In this document: positions 45,911 to 54,473 of the stretch, in pieces
How the letters are laid out: each line of letters begins with the position of its first letter
How positions within the stretch are numbered: position 1 is the first letter of the stretch
DNA from: an uncultured Bacteroidota bacterium
GTDB taxonomy: Bacteria; Bacteroidota; Bacteroidia; Flavobacteriales_D; Parvicellaceae
Length of the DNA stretch: 60,287 nt
Reading direction: 5' to 3'
NCBI GenBank assembly: GCA_902536695.1
Contig: CACAYQ010000003.1
Span: forward strand, 1 to 60,287
Notes under the pieces: generated by a model
The model's database searches: none
What the model was told of the DNA's origin: nothing
What the model saw: only the letters and a program-made list of their open reading frames with translations
Program-made: the position numbers and the translations under genes

Positions 45911-47848
45911 TTAGTTGTTAAAAAATAAATTGTTGGGTTTATTAAATTGAAAAGAAATTCCTCCTAGAAAATTGATGCCCGGCATGGGGCGGTTACTCAT
46001 AATCTGATATTCTTCATTCCAGATATTGTTGATTTCAAAAAATATTCTTCCTGGATAAGATTTGAACTGAACACGGTAAGATGCCTGTATAGCACCTAAA
46101 TCAAAGGGCTTTAAATATTGAGTATTGTCTGTTGAAGTGTATCTATAACCGGTATAATTATGGCGATAGCTGATTATAAAGGTTTGATAGGTAACAGCCA
46201 CTTTTGCTACTCCACTGTACATTGGAGTGTAAATCAATTGCCTACCAATTGAAGCATCATTTTGTGTTTTGGCTTGTTGATTTTCAGACAACACATAATT
46301 CGTTAACAGCGTTAAGGCAACACGAAATTTTTTATGGTTGTAAGCAAATGTGTTGTTGGTTTCCATGCCTCTGCTCCAAACTTGCATTAAGTTTTGTGGG
46401 CTCCAAAAACTTACGCCTGGCAACCAGATAATCCAATTGTTAATGTTTCGATTAAATAAAGTAAGATTAGAATTGAATGAAGTACTCTTTTGTTGAAACT
46501 GAATCTGGAGTCCTCCTTCTTGTGCGTATCCTGATTCAGGCAAGAGATTAGGATTGCCACCGGGTGTCCAATACAAATCGTTCATCGTAGGTATGCGATA
46601 TACTTTAGATACAGAAGCTCTGGCAGTAAGCCATTTAAATATTTTATAATTATTTCCTAAAGAAAAAGTAAAGGGTACAAACTCATTGTCCATCGACTCT
46701 GCTCTGCCTGTTATTCGAGTTTGAAATTTTTTATTCTTAGTTTGAAATTGATAGGCGGCAAACAATGCGATTCTGCTTTGTGTGGGATTTTGTTCAAAAC
46801 TCTCATTTCTGGCGGTGGCAAGAGTGTGGTGCAAACCTATATTAATCTGATGTAAAGGATGTAAAGTGATTTTAGTTTCTGCTTCAGAGACAAGTTGCTG
46901 AGTTCTGCTTGTTGTATGGATTTCTGAAAGTGCATCAGCAAAAACTAATTTCTCATTTAGCCAGGCGGTACGAACATAAGTGGCAAACTTTCCTCTTTGA
47001 TATGTCCACTCTGCATGCAATCGCAAGGCATTATCTTCTTGCGAGGCAAGGCTTTGTTGTTGTAGCATTGTAGGAGGTAAATTGCGGTTGGTGGTTTGCA
47101 ACCAGGCATTCAAACTGAGTGCGCTATATTTGCCAATTAGCCATTTATTTTCGTTAATGATGGCCCTGTTGCTAAGATTGGCATGGGTTTGTCTTTTTTC
47201 AGTTTCAATGGTGCTGTATATATTGGTGAATGGAAAATTATTTTGGGCTGTGGCATTTAAAAATTGAATTGATGAAACCCATTTTTTTTGGCTGACTTCC
47301 AAAAATAAATTTTGACGATAATCAGCAAAACATCCGAACGAAGCATCTCCTTTAATGGTGAGGCCTTGATTGAATCTGGGCTTATTGGCAAAGTGAATCA
47401 CTCCAGCAACAGCTCCACTTCCAAACAATGCACTGCCTGCTCCGTGTTGAATATATAATTCGTCTGCAGCAGCTACAGGGACTAAAGACAAATCTAATTG
47501 CCCATTCATGGGGCTTGAAAGTGAAATGCCGTTCCACAAAACGGCTGTATGATTCGCACTGCCTCCTCTAAAAGCAGTGGTTGCCAGAGAACCTAAGCCA
47601 TAAGATTTGATAAAGATCGGACTTTCATCTGCCAATATTTCAGCAACATTTCTGTGCAGATAGTTTTGTTTTTGAATAGAATCGAAAGTAGTGGTTTGTA
47701 AGCCTGTTTGGTGATGTGTAAAACGGAATGCCTCAACCTTTACCTCTTTCAGCAATATTATAGAATCAGGCTCTACAGCTTGCGTCCACACCAACTGAAC
47801 TTTCAGGACGAGAACTGCCCATAAGATGTAATTAAAAATTGACTTCAT
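45911..47848 (-). CDS. btuB: TonB-dependent cobalamin receptor (BtuB-like)
   Basis: 645 aa. Signal peptide to about residue 22, plug domain (LLKEVKVEAFRFT TonB-box region, TTAFRGGSANHTAVLWNGI, AGSALFGSGAVAGVI), and a barrel with the C-terminal part GINFLGGISFQF. No carboxypeptidase-like domain. The B12 riboswitch directly upstream makes corrinoids its likely substrate. First gene of an eight-gene operon to 40064. Confidence 0.88.
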   Translation of the reverse strand: MKSIFNYILWAVLVLKVQLVWTQAVEPDSIILLKEVKVEAFRFTHHQTGLQTTTFDSIQKQNYLHRNVAEILADESPIFIKSYGLGSLATTAFRGGSANHTAVLWNGISLSSPMNGQLDLSLVPVAAADELYIQHGAGSALFGSGAVAGVIHFANKPRFNQGLTIKGDASFGCFADYRQNLFLEVSQKKWVSSIQFLNATAQNNFPFTNIYSTIETEKRQTHANLSNRAIINENKWLIGKYSALSLNAWLQTTNRNLPPTMLQQQSLASQEDNALRLHAEWTYQRGKFATYVRTAWLNEKLVFADALSEIHTTSRTQQLVSEAETKITLHPLHQINIGLHHTLATARNESFEQNPTQSRIALFAAYQFQTKNKKFQTRITGRAESMDNEFVPFTFSLGNNYKIFKWLTARASVSKVYRIPTMNDLYWTPGGNPNLLPESGYAQEGGLQIQFQQKSTSFNSNLTLFNRNINNWIIWLPGVSFWSPQNLMQVWSRGMETNNTFAYNHKKFRVALTLLTNYVLSENQQAKTQNDASIGRQLIYTPMYSGVAKVAVTYQTFIISYRHNYTGYRYTSTDNTQYLKPFDLGAIQASYRVQFKSYPGRIFFEINNIWNEEYQIMSNRPMPGINFLGGISFQFNKPNNLFFNN

Positions 47849-47974
47849 TCTTTTCCATTAAGTTCATTACTTATTTTGTAATGCTTCGGAAAGAATAGAA
47901 AAGACAGAATAAGCCCACAGAATAGGGGAAACTTATTTAACTCGACTAAAAGCTTCAATCCACGAAAGCATTGT

Positions 47975-48142
47975 CAATTCGGAATAGGCAGGTCTCCTGA
48001 CTTGTAACGGTGTTTGCCGTCCTTCCCGCTTTTGGCAGTGGACATTATTTGCAAAACCTTTGTTGCGTTACTTACAGTTGCGGGACAGTTTGCGATTTTC
48101 ACACAATTCCCTTTCAATCTACAATTAAGTAAAACCTTTCCG
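47975..48142 (-). promoter_or_regulatory. Cobalamin (AdoCbl) riboswitch
   Basis: On the minus strand: the B12 box AAGTCAGGAGACCTGCC (about 48003-47987), CCCGCAACTGTAAG in the conserved core, GGGAAttgtgTGAAAATC near the 5' end, and CGGGAAGGACGGCAAACACC. These are the hallmarks of the class. Located 127 nt upstream of btuB, so it should switch the operon off when cobalamin is plentiful. Confidence 0.93.
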
Positions 48143-48235
48143 GTTGATAAAATAAAGTAAAGAACTTTTCGGTTGTAAATTTATGTTTTTTTTTAGTTTT
48201 CTCAGTATTTTTTTTGGGTGCTGAACAATGTTGGG

Positions 48236-48351
48236 ATAAACGTAATACGTTTATTTTTTCTCTGTTAAGCATGATTTAAATTTATAAATAAAACCAATAA
48301 GTCTTTTCAAATCTTATTGAAAAGTGTTATAAATCTGTCCCTTTGGCTCCA
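48236..48351 (+). repeat. Junction J7 (type B)
   Basis: Palindrome TAAACGTAATACGTTTA at 48236-48252, then a core-like segment 48323-48351 ending GGCTCCAC with the same CTGTCCCTTT insertion as J5. Spacing 87 nt as in J5. Followed by left-end repeat L7. Between J7 and the next gene (48387-48488) I see nothing supportable. Confidence 0.7.
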
Positions 48352-48386
48352 CTATTTAATGTGATGTTGATAATTAAATCATCAAA
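48352..48386 (+). repeat. Left-end repeat L7
   Basis: Third copy of the left-end sequence (tatttaatgtgatgttg, then ataattaaatcatc), more diverged than L5. Confidence 0.6.
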
Positions 48387-48488
48387 ATGAATTTAAACAA
48401 ATTGAAATTAAATTACGTCACTAAATCGCTACTGGCTTACATAATAAATGTTGAAAGTGAACTTTTCTACTATATTGCATATAAATAG

Positions 48489-49067
48489 TTAATAATTGCC
48501 TGCTTCTTCTGCTGTTGCAATGTCAGCCAGTTCTTTTGTTGTAAGATCTCTAGAATTTACCCAAAATGCAATTATTTTATCATTTTTATTAAAATAAGCT
48601 TGGATCAGCTCATTGGTCCTTATAGTTGTGTCAGGTAAAATAGTGGTATTATCAAAAACACTTAATACCATACATCCATTATCGTCATTAACATTTTTAA
48701 TTGATGTTCCCCAAATAGGTTTCCAAGTGGTATTGGCATTTTTAAACCATTCTTTTAAAATAGCTATATGTTCGTCACTTCCATTTATACTTTCGCCATT
48801 TGGACCGCTTATTTGTATAGAATCGGAGTTCATTTCACGAATTTTCTCATAATTTCTTTCATTGTGAAACTTGATGTATTCGTTTAGAAGATCGACACTC
48901 TTTTGATTGCCAATCATTAATCCACCACTAGCATTATAATCCCATATATTTGAGAAACCTGCAGTGGTTACGGGGGTTTTTTCTTCTACGTTATTATTTG
49001 AAATTTCTTGTTGTGTACAATTAGATAAAATTAAAATTATTAAAATTGATGTGATAGTTTTTTTCAT
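48489..49067 (-). CDS. SnoaL-like lipoprotein
   Basis: 192 aa. Lipobox LILSNC at residues 12-17. A nuclear-transport-factor-2-like domain follows: VDLLNEYIKFHNERNYEKI, EHIAILKEWF, DTTIRTNELIQAYFNKNDKI. Function unknown. Sole gene of cassette C7; its leader is almost the same as that of the T9SS gene in C10. Confidence 0.72.
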   Translation of the reverse strand: MKKTITSILIILILSNCTQQEISNNNVEEKTPVTTAGFSNIWDYNASGGLMIGNQKSVDLLNEYIKFHNERNYEKIREMNSDSIQISGPNGESINGSDEHIAILKEWFKNANTTWKPIWGTSIKNVNDDNGCMVLSVFDNTTILPDTTIRTNELIQAYFNKNDKIIAFWVNSRDLTTKELADIATAEEAGNY

Positions 49068-49197
49068 ATTAAATACTGGTTTTTTATAAAAATAATAAAT
49101 TTATTAGTAAACAATAAAAAATTGTTATTTGACAATAAACTTTTGATTTAATTAATTTTTTTCGGATCGAAAATTAAATATACTTAACTCCGTAAAA
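49068..49197 (-). repeat. Leader repeat, copy 1
   Basis: About 130 nt upstream of the SnoaL-like gene are nearly identical to 53499-53628, including attagtaaacaataaaaaat, tgttatttgacaa and taattaatttttttcg. It holds the minus-strand promoter region of the gene and abuts the J8 arm. Confidence 0.8.
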
Positions 49198-49290
49198 TGT
49201 TTGACTTATGTTTGACTTCCGGATTTTTCAGTTTGTAACTATCTGAATATAAATAGGTTACAATTAGGGTTAGAAACCCTCCGGCTCCAC
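49198..49290 (+). repeat. Junction J8 (near-intact)
   Basis: Arm repeats are TGTTTGACTT at 49198 and 49209 (one change each). TTGTAAC/GTTACAA kept. Core 49267-49290 has one C-to-A change (gggttagaaa). Spacing still 69 nt. Confidence 0.87.
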
Positions 49291-49358
49291 CTAAGATACA
49301 TAACACGGATAAAAATTGGAAAATTTCATGTTGGCAATCCTTTAATCTTGTTTTGTAC

Positions 49359-50615
49359 TCATTTAATAATGAATTGTTTTGAAACAATGTGCTGAGAAGA
49401 TTGAAATCGAAGGTAGTAAATTCCTCCATTCATTTCTTTCAGTTCTATAAAATTTCCAACAGGTTTACCCTGTTCCATTATTTTTTGACCAATTGTGTTA
49501 AAGATAGTTATTTTATCTATCTCGATATCCGTATTAAATTTCATAATGTGAGTAGCTGGATTAGGATACAGATGTATTTCTGGTGCTGAAGAAATTCTAT
49601 TTTCTACTTTACTAAGGTTGTAAAATGATCTGGCAAAGTCATAGTTATCCACTTGAAGTTCATAGAAATAATCATTATTTGATAGCGGGGTAGATGCCAG
49701 TATGATTCCACTAATTACATCAACCATTTTTAAATAGGTTCCTACTTCGTTTTGCACGTAAATGATATACGTTTGAGTTGATTGATCGAAGCATAACCCC
49801 CCAATGGCATATCCAGGTAAATAACCGCTGATAACTGGATTTTGAGTATTTACTGAAACTATGGATCCTGTGTTAATATCAATTTCTGCTAATTTTAAAT
49901 GAGTATAATAGCTAAAGAATGAAGGACTAAAATTGGACGAATCTACGTCTTGCACAAGCCCATAAAGTGTATTGTTATTCACGTTGAATTCTAAAGCAGA
50001 GAATCGATATCCACTTTGAAATAGAGTAGGGGAAGATAAAATACTCCCATCCAACACATTTATACTGTACAATTTGGTTTGATTTCCGCTGACACCCATG
50101 AATAAAAATCTTCCTGTATTGGAGTCAAATGTAGAGTTTCCAATCGCCACTGCATTAACACCAGGTAAAGTAGTGATTGAAGTGGCTTGTCCAGTTTGAG
50201 TATCAATTTCACCAAAGTGTTCCATAGATCCATCCCACCATAATCCATACAGTTTATCGTGTTGTAGATCATATTCAATTTCAATGGGTTGAACACCCGT
50301 TAAGTTAAAATCATTAGAAGTACTATCGTCAATGTCCATTACATAAAGTCTATTACTATTATTGGAATTAAATCCCCAGCAGAAATAGCGTTTGTTTTGT
50401 TGATCGTATGCAGTTGCTCCTGCAGCTACAGCTACTAGGGAATTAGTACTAACTTTAAAAGTTGTATTTCCATTAGATGGATTAATGTTGACTACATCAA
50501 ATGGGATTGACATATTTCCGTTTACTGTTTTTTTAAGTCCGTAGAGTGTTTGCCCTATTAGTATTTGCGAAGAAAAAGAAATAAAAACGAAAACGATTAT
50601 TGTAGATGTTTTCAT
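49359..50615 (-). CDS. T9SS-sorted propeller-like surface protein
   Basis: 418 aa. Signal peptide to IGQ (about 22), a beta-propeller-like body (TLYGLKKTVNGNMSI, KLYGLWWDGSMEHFGEID, LYGLVQDVDSSN), and a type A sorting tail HLYPNPATHIMKF ... GGIYYLRFQS. Function unknown. Cassette C8. Confidence 0.8.
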   Translation of the reverse strand: MKTSTIIVFVFISFSSQILIGQTLYGLKKTVNGNMSIPFDVVNINPSNGNTTFKVSTNSLVAVAAGATAYDQQNKRYFCWGFNSNNSNRLYVMDIDDSTSNDFNLTGVQPIEIEYDLQHDKLYGLWWDGSMEHFGEIDTQTGQATSITTLPGVNAVAIGNSTFDSNTGRFLFMGVSGNQTKLYSINVLDGSILSSPTLFQSGYRFSALEFNVNNNTLYGLVQDVDSSNFSPSFFSYYTHLKLAEIDINTGSIVSVNTQNPVISGYLPGYAIGGLCFDQSTQTYIIYVQNEVGTYLKMVDVISGIILASTPLSNNDYFYELQVDNYDFARSFYNLSKVENRISSAPEIHLYPNPATHIMKFNTDIEIDKITIFNTIGQKIMEQGKPVGNFIELKEMNGGIYYLRFQSSQHIVSKQFIIK

Positions 50616-50687
50616 ATTTTAATTTTAAAATTTAATCCGAATTTCCAATTTTTTTTAAATGTAGATTTAATCCAGTACAATGCAAAA

Positions 50688-50803
50688 TGTTTGACCTATG
50701 TTTGACCTCCAGATTTTCAGATTTGTAACTATCTGGAAATAAACTGGTTAAAAGCAGGGTTCGAATCCACCTGTGGATCATGAAATAAACCCTCCGGCTC
50801 CAC
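50688..50803 (+). repeat. Junction J9 (core split by an insert)
   Basis: Intact arms at 50688 and 50699. The core starts 69 nt on at 50757 as gggttcgaa, is broken by about 23 nt including TCCACctGTGGA, and resumes as accctccggctccac to 50803. Confidence 0.82.
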
Positions 50804-50816
50804 TATTATTTCTTAA

Positions 50817-51695
50817 TTATTTTCGAATAAATTTTTTATTCAAGGGATCATATTCTAATTCAATATCATTTAGATTTAAAAATATTGTTGACCAATCTTC
50901 ATTGTCTATTTCAACTTGACTTTCAAGCCAATATTCTCTAGAATATGGTGCAAACTCTAAAGTGGCTATCAATTTATTTCCTTTTTGAGGAAATAAGTAT
51001 GTAATGTTAAAAAAATCACCTATTACATCATTAATTGTTTCAACAGTTTTGTTTGCTTCTTTAAACTTTGGTAAATATTTTTCTATAATATAATCAACTG
51101 TATCTGATATTAAATCTCTAGCTATTAATTTTGGTATCATGTTTTCATTTATTACATTTTGTATGCTATCCATAGATTTTGATATGTTATAAAAACTAGT
51201 TTTGTGATCAAAGTCTTGACCATCATATTCAGCAATTGTTATTCCTAAGGTTGCAGAACTATCTAAATTTTGGAATACTTTTACTTGACTTATTATATGC
51301 TTTTTATTTACTAAATATAACCCTTTGAAAAAAGCATCTTCTGCCACTTGTTCATATTCGCTAAAAAGCTCAAAATATCCGTTATCTACATCTATAATTG
51401 AATCCCAAGGTTTTAATTCATCAGGTAAATAATCAACACCTATGAGATTATGTTTCAGTTCTAGTGCTTCAAGAATATTGACGGGGTAAATAGAAGTCTT
51501 ATTATTTAAATTAGGTTCTTCTTCCAAATTATTTGTGGAATCATTTTCCTTTAGAATGGAATCTTCAAAGTTTGCATTGGTACTGTCTACAGCTATAAGA
51601 TTAAACGATTCAATAACTGATTTTTCATTGAGTTGTTCATTATTCTGACAAGAAAAAAGAATTGAAATTGGAATAAGTATGAATATTCTTTTCAT
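50817..51695 (-). CDS. Lipoprotein of unknown function
   Basis: 292 aa. Lipobox SILFSC near residue 16. The region 20-70 is Asn/Glu/Ser-rich and probably disordered; a mixed alpha/beta domain follows. No domain recognised. In cassette C9, 42 nt downstream of a disrupted lipoprotein gene. Confidence 0.68.
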   Translation of the reverse strand: MKRIFILIPISILFSCQNNEQLNEKSVIESFNLIAVDSTNANFEDSILKENDSTNNLEEEPNLNNKTSIYPVNILEALELKHNLIGVDYLPDELKPWDSIIDVDNGYFELFSEYEQVAEDAFFKGLYLVNKKHIISQVKVFQNLDSSATLGITIAEYDGQDFDHKTSFYNISKSMDSIQNVINENMIPKLIARDLISDTVDYIIEKYLPKFKEANKTVETINDVIGDFFNITYLFPQKGNKLIATLEFAPYSREYWLESQVEIDNEDWSTIFLNLNDIELEYDPLNKKFIRK

Positions 51696-51737
51696 AAGTA
51701 AGCAATAAATATAAAAAAACTAACCAGCAGCACCATT

Positions 51738-52232
51738 TTATCGAAATTCAAAATCACCATTTTCTTTTTTTGTAAAAATGAAATAATAACAACTTAAAAA
51801 GGGTAATTTTATTTCCGCCCCTTGATAAGTTGATCTTAATGAAATATAATTTGAAATAAATCCATCATCAAGTATGACCATATATAATTCTTCCTCGTTT
51901 TTATATTTATCTAAAATTGATTTTCCATGAGTTTTTTTAATTTGGAAACAAACAAAATCATTTGATTTTAGTAATCCTTCTTTCAACGCTTGGTTAATTA
52001 TGGATTTTAATTGAATATTAATTTCACTTGACAATTTTAAAACTTCATTATTGGGAATTATTATAGCGGTTGCCATAACAGATTCATGAGAGTAAATAGA
52101 GTCTTTTTGTGAATTATTCGTTTGTACAATCAAAGAAGAAACTTCATTTGAGGATTTTTGCACTTCCAAATTGCAACTAACTTAAGTAAATAGTAAGCAA
52201 AATAAGATTATAAGGTTTGATTTTTCAATCAT
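51738..52232 (-). pseudogene. Lipoprotein gene interrupted by a stop in its signal peptide
   Basis: From an ATG at 52232 the frame reads MIEKSNLIILFCLLFT, a TAA (52184-52182), then VSCNLEVQKSS and 140 more open codons. The segment is a lipoprotein signal peptide whose lipobox spans the stop. The rest (LYMVILDDGFISNYISL, ending NGDFEFR) has no recognised domain. Either a recent nonsense mutation, read-through, or a sequence error. A TTG at 52169 is the only later start near the N-terminus and gives no export signal. Confidence 0.65.
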
Positions 52233-52293
52233 TAATCAAATTTATAAATCAATAGGCAAATAGATGTATATAGGTATATTTTATGTTATTAAA

Positions 52294-52322
52294 TGTTTGA
52301 CCTATGTTTGACCTCGGGATTT
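52294..52322 (+). repeat. Junction relic J10 (arms only)
   Basis: Two exact TGTTTGACCT repeats (52294, 52305) then cgggattttt; after this the match stops. No core where it is expected, near 52363. Confidence 0.75.
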
Positions 52323-52379
52323 TTATTACCCTAATGGTTCAATACTTACAAACTAAATACGAAATGTAGTATTTAAGAA

Positions 52380-53498
52380 TTATTTTGAAATTATAAACTT
52401 TCTTTTAATATTATCTCCAGCACTAAACAAATAAATACCATGAGATAAATTTTCAGTATTAAGTCTTGTTAAGTTTGAACTTATCAGACCAGTTAGAACA
52501 ATCTTACCACTGTTGTCTATAATAGCATATTTAGTCCCAATATATTTCGAGTCCGACTTTATATTTAAAATATTGTTTGCAGGGTTTGGATAAATATCCA
52601 TATCAATACTTTCAATTTCATTAGTTGAAACTGTACTAGTGATTTCTAAATCATCAAAATGAATTTGAAACATGTCAGAGACTCCATGATGTCTTAGAGC
52701 AATATATCCTTCATTATGAGTGTATCCAGATATTGCAAAGGATCTTTGTGCCCAACTCGTACCACATGCATCTCCTCCTGATGCAATGGTCTCATTAAAA
52801 AAATAGGTCGAATTTTCAAGAGATGAAATGTTATAATCATTACCAAAATATATAGTGTAATTTTCCTGACACCAGGCAGGATCAACTCCTCTTACTTTCC
52901 ATGCCAAATTTGCGTCAGTAATTCCAGTCATATCAATTGGCCCAAAGACTACCCAACAGTCTGGACTTAATGCTCCTTGGTTTAGAGTCCAAGAATCTGA
53001 ACCGGCAAAAGTGTTTCCAGTGTTGTCTGATGTATAATACCAATAATTTCCAGGATTTCCATTATTCGTATGCCATGGTGGACCAAAAGGCCAACATGAA
53101 GCTGTTTCAAAATCATTAAAATAAGGAATTGCATCTGGGCAGTCAGCAGATGTAGTCCATAAATCAGGACCATTATTTCCATTATCATACCAACTTCCAG
53201 TATCACTTGCGCATATTGATCTTATTGTGAAATAATAGTCTGTAGCAATTGAAAGTCCTGTAATTGAAGAAGGAAAGGATGTAAAAGTGAAAGTTTGAAC
53301 TCCTGCAGGAGCAGGTGTTCCCGGAGTAAAGGTACTTCCTTCATTATATTGAATTTCATAAGAAATTATGGATGGGTCGTTGGTTCCATTAAAATCTGCT
53401 GATGTACTGGTCATCATCCAAGAAGTTATTGTTGGATTAGGACATTGACTAAAATAAGTAGCTGATAATAAAATAAAAAGGATGGTAATTTTTTTCAT
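52380..53498 (-). CDS. T9SS-sorted protein with fibronectin III-like domain
   Basis: 372 aa from the ATG at 53498 (MKKITILFILLSATYFSQ signal peptide); a start further upstream lacks that signal. Fibronectin III-like domain (SYEIQYNEG ... DYYFTIRSIC), a jelly-roll domain with W and G-rich turns (FNDFETASCWPFG ... HFDDLEIT, about 130-290), and a sorting tail DIYPNPANNILNIKS ... HGIYLFSAG. Probably an adhesin-like or enzyme-associated surface protein. Cassette C10. Confidence 0.83.
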   Translation of the reverse strand: MKKITILFILLSATYFSQCPNPTITSWMMTSTSADFNGTNDPSIISYEIQYNEGSTFTPGTPAPAGVQTFTFTSFPSSITGLSIATDYYFTIRSICASDTGSWYDNGNNGPDLWTTSADCPDAIPYFNDFETASCWPFGPPWHTNNGNPGNYWYYTSDNTGNTFAGSDSWTLNQGALSPDCWVVFGPIDMTGITDANLAWKVRGVDPAWCQENYTIYFGNDYNISSLENSTYFFNETIASGGDACGTSWAQRSFAISGYTHNEGYIALRHHGVSDMFQIHFDDLEITSTVSTNEIESIDMDIYPNPANNILNIKSDSKYIGTKYAIIDNSGKIVLTGLISSNLTRLNTENLSHGIYLFSAGDNIKRKFIISK

Positions 53499-53628
53499 GT
53501 TAAATACTGGTTTTTTTATAAAAATAATAAATTTATTAGTAAACAATAAAAAATTGTTATTTGACAACAAATTTTTGATTTAATTAATTTTTTTCGCACC
53601 GAAAATAAACATATTTAACTCCGTAAAA
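53499..53628 (-). repeat. Leader repeat, copy 2
   Basis: Near-identical to 49068-49197 through the start-codon side and promoter region, diverging slightly near the junction (ttcgcacc versus ttcggatc). Confidence 0.8.
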
Positions 53629-53715
53629 TGTTTGACCTCAGGATTTTTCAGTTTGTAACTAGCTGAAAATAAATAGGTTAAAATTAGGGTTCTAATCCGC
53701 TTATGAATCACAAAA
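53629..53715 (+). repeat. Junction relic J11 (one arm repeat lost)
   Basis: A single TGTTTGACCT, then ggatttttcagtttgtaact and the core position at 53687, 58 nt on, exactly 69 minus one 11-nt repeat. The core is gggttcta followed by AATCC-CTTATGAATCA, which resembles the J9 insert. From 53716 to 53888 I see nothing else supportable. Confidence 0.7.
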
Positions 53716-53888
53716 AAATCTAGCCCTTCAGTATTGCTCCGTAATTTATCTTAAACAAAAGTTTAAATTATGATACCACAATCGTGTTAAATATGTAGAT
53801 TCAAATTCTAAATCATCAAAACGAATAAAAATTGTATTTACTTATAATAATGCCTTTTAGGTTGATTTATTAATTTAACTTTAATTAC

Positions 53889-54473
53889 ATGAAAAATCTC
53901 ATAATAATTGGTCATCCAGATAAAAATTCGTTTTGTTACAATGGAATATTTAAAACTGTTTTAAGTGAGTTGCAGAATAAATCAGAAGAGATTGAAATTA
54001 TTGATTTATATAGATGTAGTTTTGCAAGACCCAGAGATCAATTAGTAGAATCGTTTAAAAAACTAATAACCTGGTCCGAAAATATTTACATCATATCTCC
54101 AGTATGGTGGTTTAGACTTACACCTAGGACAGAAACTTTTTTTGACGAAGTTTTTACCCCTGGCTTTGCTTACAAATTCATTAATATAACTAAAACATAT
54201 GCATATCCTAAACCATTTCTAAAGGATAAAAAAGTTAGAACTTATATTACCCATGGGTCTCCTTCGTTACCTGTGCTAACATTGTATGTGAATTCTGTAA
54301 AACTTAGACTCGTTATGGGAGTCTATACATTTGTATTTGGATGGAGGTTGTCCTTATTTACAAAAACTAAGCAATTTTGGTCTGTTCCTTTTGTCTCTGA
54401 TGCAAAGAGAAAAAAGTATTTAGAGTCCGTTAAAAGAGATATAAAAAAAGATATTTTAAAAAACACTAGATGA
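53889..54473 (+). CDS. Flavodoxin-fold NAD(P)H oxidoreductase
   Basis: 194 aa. FMN-binding IIGHPDKNSFCYNGIF, then the flavodoxin-like SPVWWFRLTPRTETFFDEVFTPGFAYKF and YITHGSPSLP. Member of the MdaB/KefF/NQO family: two-electron reduction of quinones or similar. Stop overlaps the sod start by 4 nt. On the + strand, against the trend of the array. Confidence 0.87.
   Translation: MKNLIIIGHPDKNSFCYNGIFKTVLSELQNKSEEIEIIDLYRCSFARPRDQLVESFKKLITWSENIYIISPVWWFRLTPRTETFFDEVFTPGFAYKFINITKTYAYPKPFLKDKKVRTYITHGSPSLPVLTLYVNSVKLRLVMGVYTFVFGWRLSLFTKTKQFWSVPFVSDAKRKKYLESVKRDIKKDILKNTR

Noticed and set aside
49184-49429. 81-aa minus-strand frame overlapping the T9SS gene at 49359
   Set aside because: Lies over the J8 core and the antisense-frame tail of a well supported gene; no independent evidence.
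53806-53830. AATCATCAAAACGAAT similar to 48371-48386
   Set aside because: Also matches a coding motif (HFDDLE, antisense); too short to call another left-end repeat.
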